A DNA stretch of 64,000 bases, from contig OZ010796.1 in assembly GCA_963932465.1 (NCBI GenBank), forward strand, positions 79,307,292-79,371,291. Direction: 5' to 3'. The DNA comes from Maratus speciosus. Its lineage: Eukaryota; Arthropoda; Arachnida; Araneae; Salticidae. Under the pieces are notes generated by a model. That model made no database searches, had not been told where the DNA came from, and saw only the letters and a program-made list of their open reading frames with translations. A program made the position numbers and the translations under genes. This document shows, piece after piece, positions 10,021 through 20,927 of this stretch (its first letter is position 1; every line of letters starts with the position of its first letter).

Positions 10021-12076
10021 ATCGCTACGCTATGCTAAAAATTGCTCTAGGTTGATCTATTTGTTTACAAAGAATAAAAGTAAACAGCGAATTTAGAGAA
10101 AAACTATTATCTACTGAAAATATTATACATTAACCCTTTATGTACTGAATTATGAATTCATGAAAATTTTATCTGCTAAAGCATTTTTCGTGAATTGTTT
10201 AAACTACATTAGAAGATTTAGGGGCTATGCATATATAACGTTATCATTTTAGGGGGGAGGAGGGGGGTTTGGCACATGATATCTCTAGGGGGAGGGGGGT
10301 GTTGTCTTTTGATATCGTTAACATTTTTTATCCGACCAATTTTTTTTTCTTTTTATTTGTAACCTGGTCTTTACATCAAAATATAGTATGTTATGTTTTC
10401 ATAGTAGGTTATCTACTTTTATGAAAGTACAAATTTACTATTAAAATCCTTAAATAATTATAAAGTTATTTAACTACAAAATATGGAATACCCCAACGTT
10501 AGGCATACCTATTCTTCTGTCATGCGGGTATCTATATATATTCCACTGCTCTACAAACCATATGCGAAGTATGTTTGAAATGATACTTGTATTTATTTGT
10601 AAATAAAAGAGAAATACCTAATGCTTTCCAACTGTTTTGTTGATAAGAAGTTGTGTCTTCCTCACCCTGTGCGGGTGCAAGTGCGAGAAGACATTATTAT
10701 TGTTATCGCTACGCTATGCTAAAAATTGCTCTAGGTTGATCTATTTGTTTACAAAGAATAAAAGTAAACAGCGAATTTAGAGAAAAACTATTATCTACTG
10801 AAAATATTATACATTAACCCTTTATGTACTGAATTATGAATTCATGAAAATTTTATCTGCTAAAGCATTTTTCGTGAATTGTTTAAACTACATTAGAAGA
10901 TTTAGGGGCTATGCATATATAACGTTATCATTTTAGGGGGGAGGAGGGGGGTCTGGCACATGATATCTCTAGGGGGAGGGGGGTGTTGTCTTTTGATATC
11001 GTTAACATTTTTTATCCGACCAATTTTTTTTTTCTTTTTATTTGTAACCTGGTCTTTACATCAAAATATAGTATGTTATGTTTTCATAGTAGGTTATCTA
11101 CTTTTATGAAAGTACAAATTTACTATTAAAATCCTTAAATAATTATAAAGTTATTTAACTACAAAATATGGAATACCCCAACGTTAGGCATACCTATTCT
11201 TCTGTCATGCGGGTATCTATATATATTCCGCTGCTCTACAAACCATATGCGAAGTATGTTTGAAATGATACTTGTATTTATTTGTAAATAAAAGAGAAAT
11301 ACCTAATGCTTTCCAACTGTTTTGTTGATAAGAAGTTGTGTCTTCCTCACCCTGTGCGGGTGCAAGTGCGAGAAGACATTATTATTGTTATCGCTACGCT
11401 ATGCTAAAAATTGCTCTAGGTTGATCTATTTGTTTACAAAGAATAAAAGTAAACAGCGAATTTAGAGAAAAACTATTATCTACTGAAAATATTATACATT
11501 AACCCTTTATGTACTGAATTATGAATTCATGAAAATTTTATCTGCTAAAGCATTTTTCGTGAATTGTTTAAACTACATTAGAAGATTTAGGGGCTATGCA
11601 TATATAACGTTATCATTTTAGGGGGGAGGAGGGGGGTCTGGCACATGATATCTCTAGGGGGAGGGGGGGTGTTGTCTTTTGATATCGTTAACATTTTTTA
11701 TCCGACCAATTTTTTTTTTCTTTTTATTTGTAACCTGGTCTTTACATCAAAATATAGTATGTTATGTTTTCATAGTAGGTTATCTACTTTTATGAAAGTA
11801 CAAATTTACTATTAAAATCCTTAAATAATTATAAAGTTATTTAACTACAAAATATGGAATACCCCAACGTTAGGCATACCTATTCTTCTGTCATGCGGGT
11901 ATCTATATATATTCCGCTGCTCTACAAACCATATGCGAAGTATGTTTGAAATGATACTTGTATTTATTTGTAAATAAAAGAGAAATACCTAATGCTTTTC
12001 AACTGTTTTGTTGATAAGAAGTTGTGTCTTCCTCACCCTGTGCGGGTGCAAGTGCGAGAAGACATTATTATTGTTA
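10021..12076 (+). repeat. Tandem triplication, about 685-bp unit
   Basis: Three nearly identical units start at ATCGCTACGCTATGC: 10021, 10705 and 11390. The periods are 684, 685 and 686 bp, and differences are mostly in G and T runs. The junction is TTGTTA joined to TCGCTACGC. Each unit contains the 5' end of a TTAACCC element (Q) and about 480 bp of repeat P, so the duplicated segment runs from flank into transposon. High identity implies recent duplication or homogenisation, or an assembly artefact. Confidence 0.9.
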
Positions 12077-12806
12077 AATGTTGAATGCATTATGTAACAA
12101 AAAGCTATTATTAAATACTTTTAAATAGTAACTATTTTTTTTAAGTGTTATTTGGTATAAAGTTATTTCATATATACTGATATTTTATTGACTTCTCTTT
12201 ATTTGAATCAATAAAGTATGCGAAAAACATATGTACCGTATTTTATGGAAGAAACGCCCCACCCGTCGTAAACGCCGCACTCCTCAAATTGGCCTGAATA
12301 AGCTTAAAAATATCGTAATCGCCGCACCCGTTGTAAACGCCGCATCCATCGGAACGCTACTTTTTTCGACAGCGTCACATTGACCTAACTTTAATCAATG
12401 TTTTCTGAGCAGTGTAGGATGCCTCGTTTTTAATATCTTAAGATGTCTGAAGTTTTATTTAAAATATTTAAATCCGATTTTAAACTTTTTTATGAATTTT
12501 TAAATTAAGGAAACTCAGTTGGTATTTAAAAAAAAATTCCTAAACGCCGCACTTGGAAAAAAATTAACTTTTAAACTCGTAAACGCTGCGGCGTTTCTTC
12601 CATAAAATACGGTAACCATATTTCTATATCACTCCAAACAAATAATAAAAAAAAAAATTCAAAAATCTAAATAATTTTTAATGCATTGGTAACGATATCA
12701 TAATCAGAATGGTGGGGGTCGAGGGATGATAACGTATGATATCGATGGGGGGGGGGGGGGGATTTAAAATTACCAAAAAGTTGATAACGTTATATATGCA
12801 CAGCTC
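11592..12806 (+). repeat. Repeat P, copy 1, with TIR-like ends
   Basis: Both ends carry GCATATATAACGTTATC (left near 11597, right inverted near 12782-12800), followed by G-runs and GATATCGTTA in mirrored order. The inverted homologue P2 lies at about 36793-38066. Subtracting the nested MITE (12236-12612) gives about 835 bp, the same as P2 minus its own insertion. Probably a non-autonomous DNA transposon. Confidence 0.65.
12234..12614 (+). mobile_element. TA-flanked MITE family C, copy 1
   Basis: CCGTATTTTATGGAAGAAAC begins at 12236 and its inverse ends at 12612, with TA on both sides. Subterminal GTAAACGCCGCA-like strings repeat at both ends. P2 (near 36985-37000 inverted) lacks the insertion and serves as an empty site with a single TA-containing target. 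The copy is 377 bp and non-coding; probably Tc1/mariner-mobilised. Confidence 0.8.
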
Positions 12807-13249
12807 TTTACATAATCATTTAATAAATTTTAGAAGGATTGAAGGATTTAGAAGGATTCATTAAATTTGAATTTATAGGGATTTTGTGCAAATATTTAGA
12901 ACCCCACTCAAATCTTTTATTTTAAATATTTTTCTTAGTATTTTGTAGAATTAGAAAATGTACAAATATAATGTTCTTACAATATAAATATAGAAATATT
13001 TTCGAATTGAAGCCCCCCCCCCCCCCCCTCTCAACGCCAAGAAAGCTGAAAAGAAGCAAAGGAAAAATAAATCATCCTTTTAAAAATATTTTTGTTTTGT
13101 GTAACCCATAATGCTTTTAGAACAAGATAAAATAATGTATCTATAACCCATTCTAAACTGTATTACAACTAATCGATATATTAAATGAATTTTATAACAA
13201 ATTATTTCAATAGTACTTATAAGTACCGTCAGTAGATAAAGGGTTAAAT

Positions 13250-13601
13250 TTTATAAACTGTTAGAAATTGCAAAATCTGATTTTTTTTTCTTTATCAATT
13301 GGCAAAAAAATGTAGGACATCTTTAAAAAATATTGGAATGGGTGGAGCCCAGGGGTTTTATAACTCTACGCCTATGGACACTAGATTTTATTTTTTTCTA
13401 GAAAAGAAAACTGGTTCAAATCAATGTCGATTTGTAAATAATAATGATATTCTACTATTGTTTAACAAAATCTTTAAAAATTTAATTTAATTTAATAAAT
13501 TATTAAGAAATATGATTAAAAATCTACTTCTCTACCCCTTACACACCCCTTCATTTTAAATCTTATTAATTTTTATTAAATAAGTTTCATGTACAGTCGT
13601 G

Positions 13602-13632
<31 letters not shown>

Positions 13633-13850
13633 GCACCCGCTTGCATATATATACATATATACTCGTATATATAACATATAACCATTATAGAATGTTACAT
13701 TTCATCCTCAATTTCAAATAAAATTTATAAATTGAGTATCAAACATTATATTATGTATGGTATTTTTAAACAAATTATCGGAGAGAAATATGACAGATAC
13801 CGCTCATCTGAGAATTTTGTTGACTTTTCGAATAGGAATGTAATTTTTTA
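13250..13850. other. Non-coding stretch with an A-run
   Basis: A+T-rich with a long A-run at about 13602-13630. The ORF at 13299-13490 has no recognisable domain. Confidence 0.4.
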
Positions 13851-13854
13851 AATA

Positions 13855-14130
13855 TTATACTATGAAACCGAATAGCATTTTCCATTATTTTGGTAAAGGA
13901 AAAATGTCAAAGTATGCGTTTTGAACCGAATTCACGACGTGGCAGCTCGAGAAAGGGGAAACACTTGTCATCACGTGACAAGAATCACTTTTAAATCGAT
14001 AAGAAATGTAATTATAAAAAAATGAAAACGCTATTCAATTACAAATCTCTTCAATAATCAGGCCTGCCAATTTTATGCCTTTACGTTTACAAAGAAAGTT
14101 TCGGGTTGTTGAACAGAAAATTCGAGAACC
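13855..14130 (-). mobile_element. Family A MITE, partial diverged copy
   Basis: Reading on the minus strand gives the family landmarks TTCGGTTCAAAACG, a TCACGTGA-centred segment, GGCCTGA and AGGCATAAAAT in the usual order. The right end GTTGAACAG..GAGAACC matches the start of other copies without an intact TTAA. The other terminus is not recognisable. Confidence 0.6.
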
Positions 14131-14134
14131 TGAG

Positions 14135-14597
14135 TTTATACAATCAGAAAAATATTTCCTTACAATTAAAATTTTATTTGCACGTGACTATTAAAAACAG
14201 AATTATTTATTTATTTATTTTGTTATTTACGAGACATGTTTTTTTTTTCATATTTCGAGAGGATTTTCTTAAAGTTTGTTGCCAATTCTAAGGCAGCGCA
14301 AATAATAATATTTCCTTTCCAATAACAAAATTATTTTAACGTGAACGGTAAAAAGAGAAAGAAGGCTTTGGTGAAAATTAGGTCAGACTTAACATGATAA
14401 GTTTTTTAAATACCGGGAAGCAAAGACTCTATTTACTTAATGCATTTTACATTAGATTATTTTCAATTGTTTAAATGATCTTATTTAATCAAACACTAAA
14501 ACAGTCATTTCATATCTTAACAGCAGCTGATTCGACCTTAGAATTTCACAATGAAAGGGAAATGAATGGAAACCCGTTTAAAGGGAAATCACCATTG

Positions 14598-14628
<31 letters not shown>

Positions 14629-15120
14629 TAATTCAATTTGTCTGCATTCTTTTTTAAAACCGATCAAATTAGCGTGTTTTTAGAATCTGTTGCGTCTGAA
14701 GTCCCTTAGTATTAATATTAAAATTACATTCTTTTGTCAGTCTTACATGTATAAATTCTATATAACATTTAGTACACTAAAGAATGTTAGTAAACCAAAA
14801 ATAATATCATATATAAAATAATATCATACGCAAAGGACTTTGTACATATCCATTTATGGATACTAATTGCTGACAGTGCGTTTTTTAGTTATGCGTTATA
14901 GTTAAAATTATATGTTATATAATTTGTATTGTTAGTCAAATGCCAAGAAATTGAATAGTGTTTCCATTTTTCCTATAAAGGCATAAAGTCTTGAAAGAAT
15001 ATCATCAAAGTTGATATTTTAAATCGATTTTTCATAATATTCTTGAAATTATCAACTAAAATTCACCTTGAATTGTGGCGAAATGAAAAATATTGTTCAA
15101 ATCTCTAGAAGATAAATAAT
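14135..15120. other. A+T-rich non-coding stretch
   Basis: Contains a T-run at about 14598-14622 and no gene, RNA or terminal repeat that I could support. Confidence 0.4.
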
Positions 15121-15122
15121 AA

Positions 15123-16162
15123 CACAGTAGAACCTCGATTATCCGAAGTAATTGCGACCGACCCTCTTTCGGAAAATAGAAATTTTCGGAAAATCGAGAA
15201 TACTTCAATTTTAAGATTAAGGAGAAATAAATGTAATATTTCTTATTATGGTAACAAGTGCTTACCGTATTTTATGGAAGAAACGTCCCAGCGTTTACGA
15301 GTTTAAAAGTTAATTTTTTTCCAAATGCGGCGTTTACGATTTTTTTTAAAATACCAACTGAGTTTCCTTAATTTAAAAATTCATAAAAAAGTTTAAAATC
15401 GGATTTAAATATTTTAAATAAAACTTCAGACATCTTAAGATATTAGAAACGATGCACCCTACACTGCTCAGAAAACATTGATTAAAGTTAGGTCAATGTG
15501 ACGCTGTCGAAAAAAGTAGCGTTCCGATGGTTGCGGCGTTTACAACGGGTGCGGCGATTACGATATTTTTAAGCTTATTCAGGTTAATTTAAGGAGTGCG
15601 GCGTTTACGACGGGTGCGGCGTTTCTTCCATAAAATACGGTAATAAAAATAAAGCAATGGCAAAATAGAAACAAGAATAAATTACCTGAATTTTAATTTT
15701 GAAATTAAATACCTTTTACATATATCACAAGGATTTGAAAAAAATGTTTTGTTTATCGCAGTTTAGATTGACTTTGTTTTGAAGCTCTATCACGGAGTTT
15801 TTTAATATTATTAGTTCGCCAGTATCACAGCCTTTCTGCTGCTCCAGCCATGCCAAACCTTTTGCAAAACATTCAAAAGCTTCAGAATTGCTAATTTGTT
15901 CGTTATCTTCGTTCCACTCCGCAGCTTACGTAATCTCAAGTTAAATTCGAAGGAACTCTAAGAAAGGGGATCGAAAATATTTATATGTACTCGTAGTTCT
16001 GGAAGGACCGCTTGCACATAAGGAATATGATAGTTAAAAAAAAAAAATCTTTCAAAATGGATTTTGCACACAAGAAATGTGATAGTTAAAGCTTTAAAAA
16101 TTGATTTGGGTTAAACGAGAGTTTCGGTTAAAAGAGTTTCGGATAAAAGAGGTTCTACTGTA
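15123..16162. mobile_element. Tigger/pogo-like element, TIR CAGTAGAACCTC
   Basis: CAGTAGAACCTCGATTATCC begins at 15125, and the inverse GGATAAAAGAGGTTCTACTG ends at 16160 followed by TA. CAGTRNAACCTC ends with TA target sites are typical of the pogo/Tigger branch of Tc1/mariner. The copy is about 660 bp once the nested family C MITE is removed. No transposase frame survives. Confidence 0.75.
15263..15642 (-). mobile_element. TA-flanked MITE family C, copy 2
   Basis: CCGTATTTTATGGAAGAAAC at 15265 to its inverse ending at 15640, TA on both sides, 376 bp. The internal sequence (AAACATTGATTAAAGTTAGG, AGCTTATTCAGG) is the reverse complement of copy 1 at 12236, with few changes. It lies within the Tigger-like element and is younger than it. 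Confidence 0.85.
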
Positions 16163-16270
16163 TATGCAAATTTGATGCATCTACATATAAAAATTAATTA
16201 TCTCTAAATATGTAGGATTCTTCTTTTATGAAATAGCGTTCGAAGTTCAGAAATGGTGTTCGAAAAAAAA

Positions 16271-16304
<34 letters not shown>

Positions 16305-16306
16305 TA

Positions 16307-17213
16307 TACAGTAAACCCTCGATTTAACGAAGCTCGGTTCAACGGACTTCGGATTCAACGGACTAATTAAAAAAAAATGAAAATTGAAAATTAAACAAAA
16401 ATTAAAGTAAAACAAGTGGGTAAGTGTGATCGCAGATCGCACAGAGGGTTTCGTTTAATATCCCTTTTAAAACACTTTATCCTTAAATTAACAAATCAAA
16501 ATCGTTAATTTAAAATTATTCCCCTCTCCCTAACCTGAAATTCAACACCCGTGTTTCAAATTTTTACATTTGACAAATGTCAAATATTTATTTATCACTA
16601 TTATTTACTGGAAGCCTCCATGATAAAACAGCTTCTAAAACAATGAAACACGCTTCGAAAAAAAAAAAAAAAAAAAGTATTACTGCCCCCCTCCTCCTCT
16701 CCTACTTGAGAATCAACACGCAACTCTCTTTTATGCTTTTATATGTAAAAAATCAAGCAATGAACAACGACAAAGAATTTCTTTTTACTATTTTTAAAAA
16801 AGCGATTTCTCGGTAAAATAAAAAAATATTTATTATGTCTGTGGCGACACAATGTCTCGTGATCAAATGAACGAAACCTTAAAAAAAGGGAAATATACAG
16901 TATTATATACAGAAAAATATATACAGTAGTATATATACAGTAGTGTATATGTATATACAATATATATTTATGTATATACATATATTGTATATATACAATA
17001 CACGTATATACACTGTATATATTGTATATATATATATTATATATAGATATATATATATATGTAATTTGCACTGTAATAATATATGTAATTACAAGTACGT
17101 AATAATATATATATGTACTATAATTATAACAAAATAATATTATAAATAGTACTTTGCGATTTAACGGACACATCTTAGTCCCAATTAGTCCGTTAAATCA
17201 AGGGTTTCTTGTA
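16307..17213. mobile_element. Tigger-like element, TIR CAGTAAACCCTCGATTTAAC
   Basis: CAGTAAACCCTCGATTTAAC starts at 16309. The right end at about 17176-17211 is its imperfect inverse (GTTAAATCAAGGGTTTCTTG). A second internal match, TTCAACGGACT and AGTCCGTTAAAT, extends the TIR. The interior holds a TA/TATG microsatellite (about 16905-17060) that accounts for the Ile/Tyr-rich ORFs there. It is flanked by (TA)n, so the exact edges are uncertain. Confidence 0.65.
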
Positions 17214-17214
17214 T

Positions 17215-17825
17215 ATATATATATGTATATAACAATATCACAAGATATTATATTCAGCTGACGTCATAACATATGTACACGAAATATTTTCCATTTGTAC
17301 ATGCATAAAATTTTTAGAAGATTCTTGAGAATCATCCAGTATATTTCATTTTTCTTTCATGTGAGGCATGTTTCAGATTATGCCGTCAACATTCATATTT
17401 TACTCAATTTTTTGGGATGTAAGGGGGCAGGTCACCCAGCTTCCGATTTCCCCCTCACTCATGTAAAATCTATGGGCATTGGATGCATTCGTATATTTAA
17501 AATACATCCTCGGGAAATTAATATCCATGTTTGACCCGGGTGCAAAAAAAGACTAGTTTTGGCCCTGATTCTGACCCCACGATAGCAAATAGCGTTTCCT
17601 GCTTTCTGTAAAGACAAAGGCTATTTCAGAAAAAAGTACAAAATAGGTATCATAAGCGAATGAATTTATGAGGCTAGGATCGAATTATCATCTAAAACAC
17701 GATCGTTTAAAGCTCAAGATTCGACGCATTTGTCAAAAAATGAAAAATGCTATTTGATTCTAAACTACTTGAGTAATCTTACCAGCGAATGTTAGGTTTT
17801 TAAATTTAAGGGGCTACTTCAGTCA
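17215..17825. other. Non-coding stretch
   Basis: No gene or repeat terminus was established. A GGCCCTG at 17564 looks like a lone hAT-type end, but no partner was found. Confidence 0.35.
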
Positions 17826-17826
17826 C

Positions 17827-17938
17827 CTGGAAAGACTTGCTGGCTAATGCCTAATCCAACACATGTCGGGCAATTGCATGGGTATTTCTCTCGGGGATCG
17901 CAATCCCGGTCAATGAGATCTAGGATTGACAGATTTAT
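17827..17938 (-). CDS. Candidate isolated exon, unknown protein
   Basis: On the minus strand a T-rich tract ending CTGAG forms a good 3' splice site before 17938, and CAG followed by GTGACT forms a good 5' splice site after 17827. The 112-nt interval is open and encodes a peptide with LDLIDRDCDPREKYPC then NCPTC, a cluster of four cysteines (C-x7-C-x-C-x2-C). Composition is richer in G+C than the flanks. The protein family was not recognised. No neighbouring exon could be joined, so this may be one exon of a gene with long introns, or a relic. A stop lies just beyond the donor in the same frame. Confidence 0.35.
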
Positions 17939-17939
17939 C

Positions 17940-18540
17940 TCAGAAAAAAAAAACGGAAGATTTTGATTGACACTGGTTAATTTGGGTTTTATCGCACTAT
18001 CGTCCTTTTTCATAATATAAGGTACTAAACTAGGTTGAATGTGCCAGTAATGTTTAAAGAGTGGTTATTATTAATTAATCGATTTAATCATTATTCTCCA
18101 ACTGTACTTGTGTTACATTATACTAATTAACATTGTTTAACTAATTTTACAGTCACATATCTATATCTCATTATAAATTGTAAAATTATTGAATTTTAAG
18201 AACAAAAATAAATCAAATCATCCTACAATTCAATAATAATCATGAAAATTTTAGCAATGGACAAAAATAAACGTTTGTATTCAACCATTTAATCGTCGTG
18301 AATGTATCGGGCGTGACGATTAAGCATAAATGGGGGGGAAAAATCTTAAAGCATAAGCTACATATAAGGTAAAGCGAGAAGAGTCTACGCACATTTCAAA
18401 AGAATAATAATAAAAAATCTAAATATTTTGCTAAACTATGCATGAATAATTTTGACTTCATTTGTTTTTTATGCATTTCCATTGTTATTTTGTTGTTATA
18501 CTGTAATTTAATAGAACAGCAGTAATAAAACCAAGAAAAC
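17940..18540. other. A+T-rich non-coding stretch
   Basis: Nothing recognisable beyond scattered A/T-rich simple sequence. Confidence 0.4.
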
Positions 18541-18944
18541 TATTTTGCGCAATCTCTCCTTTCAGGGTAGGAGAGAATGCGCACTTGGGTAAGACAGATT
18601 GCGCACATGAGTAGAAGAGATTGTTATTAATAATAACTACAATTAAATTGTTAACAATAATAATTACACTTAATCGACATTGTTAAAAGGTTTTTGTGAG
18701 TAAATATTATTGTATTAAGAGTGAATAATTCAACCAAATGTTTAAATAGTAAATAAAAGAAAGAATTTTAACAACAGTTAAAATTTTTAATTTAAATAGA
18801 TTAAAATATCAGAAAAAGCAAGCCCTACTAAGATTACAAAATAACATTAATCTAGTTGATAACATGTTTAACTTGAAAATTACTTCATTTCCATTTCCAC
18901 AGTTTCATTGTATTTTGTTGTGTATTTTGTGTATTAAGTTGTCG

Positions 18945-19153
18945 TCGACCACAATCGATGCACTTATTGTTGTAAATCGTGCATTTTTCGTGCAATCACC
19001 TGCAACAAGCAATTCATTCAATCCAGTCAGTTGTCGAAGTTGTCTCCTGGTACAGGGTACAGTTCCAGACAAACAGTGCACTCATCCTCATAGACTTTCG
19101 TTTTTTTTCCTTGAGTTCTTTTATCCCACTTTCTGTGGAAGCATCTTATTTTC

Positions 19154-19192
<39 letters not shown>

Positions 19193-19300
19193 TAGCGGCA
19201 TCCTTCTTAAGTCTTTTTTCATGTATATTTTGTGGATCAGTAACATTAGTTGCACTCTGTTTCCTTTTGGTTTCGATGGCATTACACAACTTGGAATGGA
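18945..19300 (-). pseudogene. Pogo-type transposase C-terminus, broken
   Basis: In minus-strand reading, a lysine-rich segment (ATNVTDPQNIHEKRLKKDA) runs through an A-run to DECTVCLELY (about 19058-19095). After a frameshift it gives W-I-x-[stop]-I-A-C-C-R-[stop]-L-H-E-K-C and then NKCIDCG (to about 18949). The C-x2-C, CC-x-W-x-HEKC, C-x2-C spacing matches the C-terminal cysteine/histidine zinc domain seen in many pogo-like DDE transposases. The two stops are TGA exactly where Cys (TGT/TGC) and Trp (TGG) are expected, so single base changes disabled it. The DDE core is not present here. Identification is from motif order, not a search. Confidence 0.5.
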
Positions 19301-19392
19301 TGAAAGCTTTTCCAAAACATTGTATTAGAAAATTTATTTTAGTTAAAAAAATTAATTTATTAGCAAATTAATTGTTCATAAATTAAAAAATA

Positions 19393-20927
19393 TACACTGC
19401 TCAAAACAATTAAAGGATATTTGAAGTTTTATATAAAATAAAGATATAAACGAAATTTTTTTTGCCGAAAATAGAAGAAGAGAATCACAAATGCAAATTT
19501 TTCTGGTTTTCAAACTGTGGAGTATGCAAATTTTGAGTTCGACGTCAAAAACGTCGCTTCAGCGGCAGCGAATGAAATTTGACTTTCAACTGGATAAAAG
19601 AGAATGAAGACAAGGATGATCGACATTCAGTGATTGCTTTGTTTCGATGAGTACGATGTCTCAGCGAAGTCATTTGACAGATTCAGAAGCTTTGAGAATT
19701 GTTGGTAGGTTAGAAGGGGCCCAAACTCAAGCCGAAGTAGCGCAAGCCATTGGAGTGTCACAAAGTGTCATTTCCAGGATCTGGAACCGTTTTTTGGAGA
19801 GTGGTTGTGCAGGCCGAAGACCAGGGCAAGGTCGTAGATGGGCAACAACGCCCAATGAAGATCGGTATTTAGCGTTAACAGCTCAGAGACACCGAACCAT
19901 GAACGCTACTCTTCTCCAACAACACCTTCGCTCGGCTACAGGCACCACGATATCAACTCAGACTGTCCGAAACCGGCTCCATGCTGTAGGTCTGTATGCT
20001 CACCGACCGATGGTATGTGTTAGATTAACATCAAGGCATCGTCGCGACCACAGGGAGTGGGCAACCGAGCATGTCAACTGGAGGAGAAATGAATGGAGCA
20101 ATATTCTGTTTTCTGACGAGTCCCGTTTTTCTGTGCATCCGGATAATAGGCGTATTTTCATCTGGAGGGACCGTGGCAGTAGGAATAATCCTGCGTTCGT
20201 GCACGAAAGTGTCAGATTTGGCGGTGGAGGAGTGTTGGTGTATGGTGGCATCTCCATTGACGGGCGCACTGACCTCTACATCATTCGAGATGGAGCTCTG
20301 ACTGGTCGCCGATATAGGGATGAGATCCTCAGACCTATTGTAGTCCCTTACGCTGCAGCAATCGGAGATAACTTCATTTTAATGGACGATAACTGCAGAC
20401 CACGTCGTGCAAACCTGGTGGAGGATTTCCTTTTCGAGGAAGGAATCGTTCGAATGGAATGGCCAGCGTGTTCTCCAGACATGAATCCAATCGAGCACGT
20501 TTGGGACGCTCTAGGAAGACGAGTTTCTGGCCGCCAACAACCCACACAAACTCTCCAAGAACTGGAAAGAGCTCTTCTGGAAGAGTGGGGCAGAATACCC
20601 CAACTCGTCATTAATAGCCTCACTGAGTCCATGCCTCAAAGGTGTTCAACGTTGCTGGCCGCCCGTGGAAACCATACCCCCTACTGAAAATGGTTTTCTT
20701 TGAAGAAAACACCTTTTCTTATTCTTTTTTTTTCATATGCACAAATTGTGTTTTTTTCCTTTAGTACACAAATGCGCAATAAAATGCATTTTTTTCTGCC
20801 AAACATGTGTAATTTATTCTCATATAACCTACTATGCCTGTCGACCATGTATCAATCAGCTAAACAGTTTACCAGATACAAAATCCACCTAAAACTGCAA
20901 TATCCTTTAATTGTTTTGAGCAGTGTA
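19393..20927 (+). mobile_element. Complete Tc1-type transposon
   Basis: A 27-bp terminal inverted repeat, starting CACTGCTCAAAACAATTAAA at 19395 and ending in its exact inverse at 20925, is flanked by TA on both sides (19393-19394 and 20926-20927). The 1531-bp element has one uninterrupted transposase gene, a leader of about 250 bp and a trailer of about 240 bp containing AATAAA near 20776. Perfect TIRs, TA duplication and an open frame indicate a young and possibly still active copy. Confidence 0.97.
19647..20687 (+). CDS. Tc1-family DD34E transposase
   Basis: The 346-residue protein cuts and rejoins DNA at the element's ends in cut-and-paste transposition into TA sites. Residues about 10-50 form the first helix-turn-helix (TQAEVAQAIGVSQSVISRIW). 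A GRRPGQGRR linker at 57-64 resembles an AT-hook or nuclear signal, and a second helix-turn-helix follows at about 70-115. The catalytic triad is visible: D157 in FSDESRF, D248 in MDDN and E283 in DMNPIEHVWD, with 34 residues between the last two. The length is normal for Tc1 transposases (about 340). ATG at 19647 is the first start; a second ATG lies three codons on. The usual DNARPHRA motif reads DNCRPRRA here, losing the histidine, which could affect activity. Confidence 0.96.
   Translation: MSTMSQRSHLTDSEALRIVGRLEGAQTQAEVAQAIGVSQSVISRIWNRFLESGCAGRRPGQGRRWATTPNEDRYLALTAQRHRTMNATLLQQHLRSATGTTISTQTVRNRLHAVGLYAHRPMVCVRLTSRHRRDHREWATEHVNWRRNEWSNILFSDESRFSVHPDNRRIFIWRDRGSRNNPAFVHESVRFGGGGVLVYGGISIDGRTDLYIIRDGALTGRRYRDEILRPIVVPYAAAIGDNFILMDDNCRPRRANLVEDFLFEEGIVRMEWPACSPDMNPIEHVWDALGRRVSGRQQPTQTLQELERALLEEWGRIPQLVINSLTESMPQRCSTLLAARGNHTPY

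Larger units (their letters stand above)
11499..13247. mobile_element. piggyBac-like MITE (Q) containing repeat P1
   Basis: TTAA (11499-11502) is followed by CCCTTTATGTACTGA; the right end is the inverse, TCAGTAGATAAAGGG, then TTAA (13244-13247). TTAA duplication with CCC ends is the piggyBac signature. Without the P1 insertion the element is about 530 bp and non-coding. Two extra left ends lie in the upstream tandem units (about 10133 and 10817). Confidence 0.6.

Noticed and set aside
17560..17580. GGCCCTG as right end of a hAT element
   Set aside because: No matching left end or 8-bp duplication found upstream.
18864..19371. Two long overlapping plus-strand ORFs (154 and 130 codons)
   Set aside because: They run through a T-run giving poly-Phe and are antisense to the pogo-type relic, which explains the sequence better.
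20348..20632. Minus-strand ORF inside the Tc1 gene
   Set aside because: Shadow of the transposase reading frame on the opposite strand.
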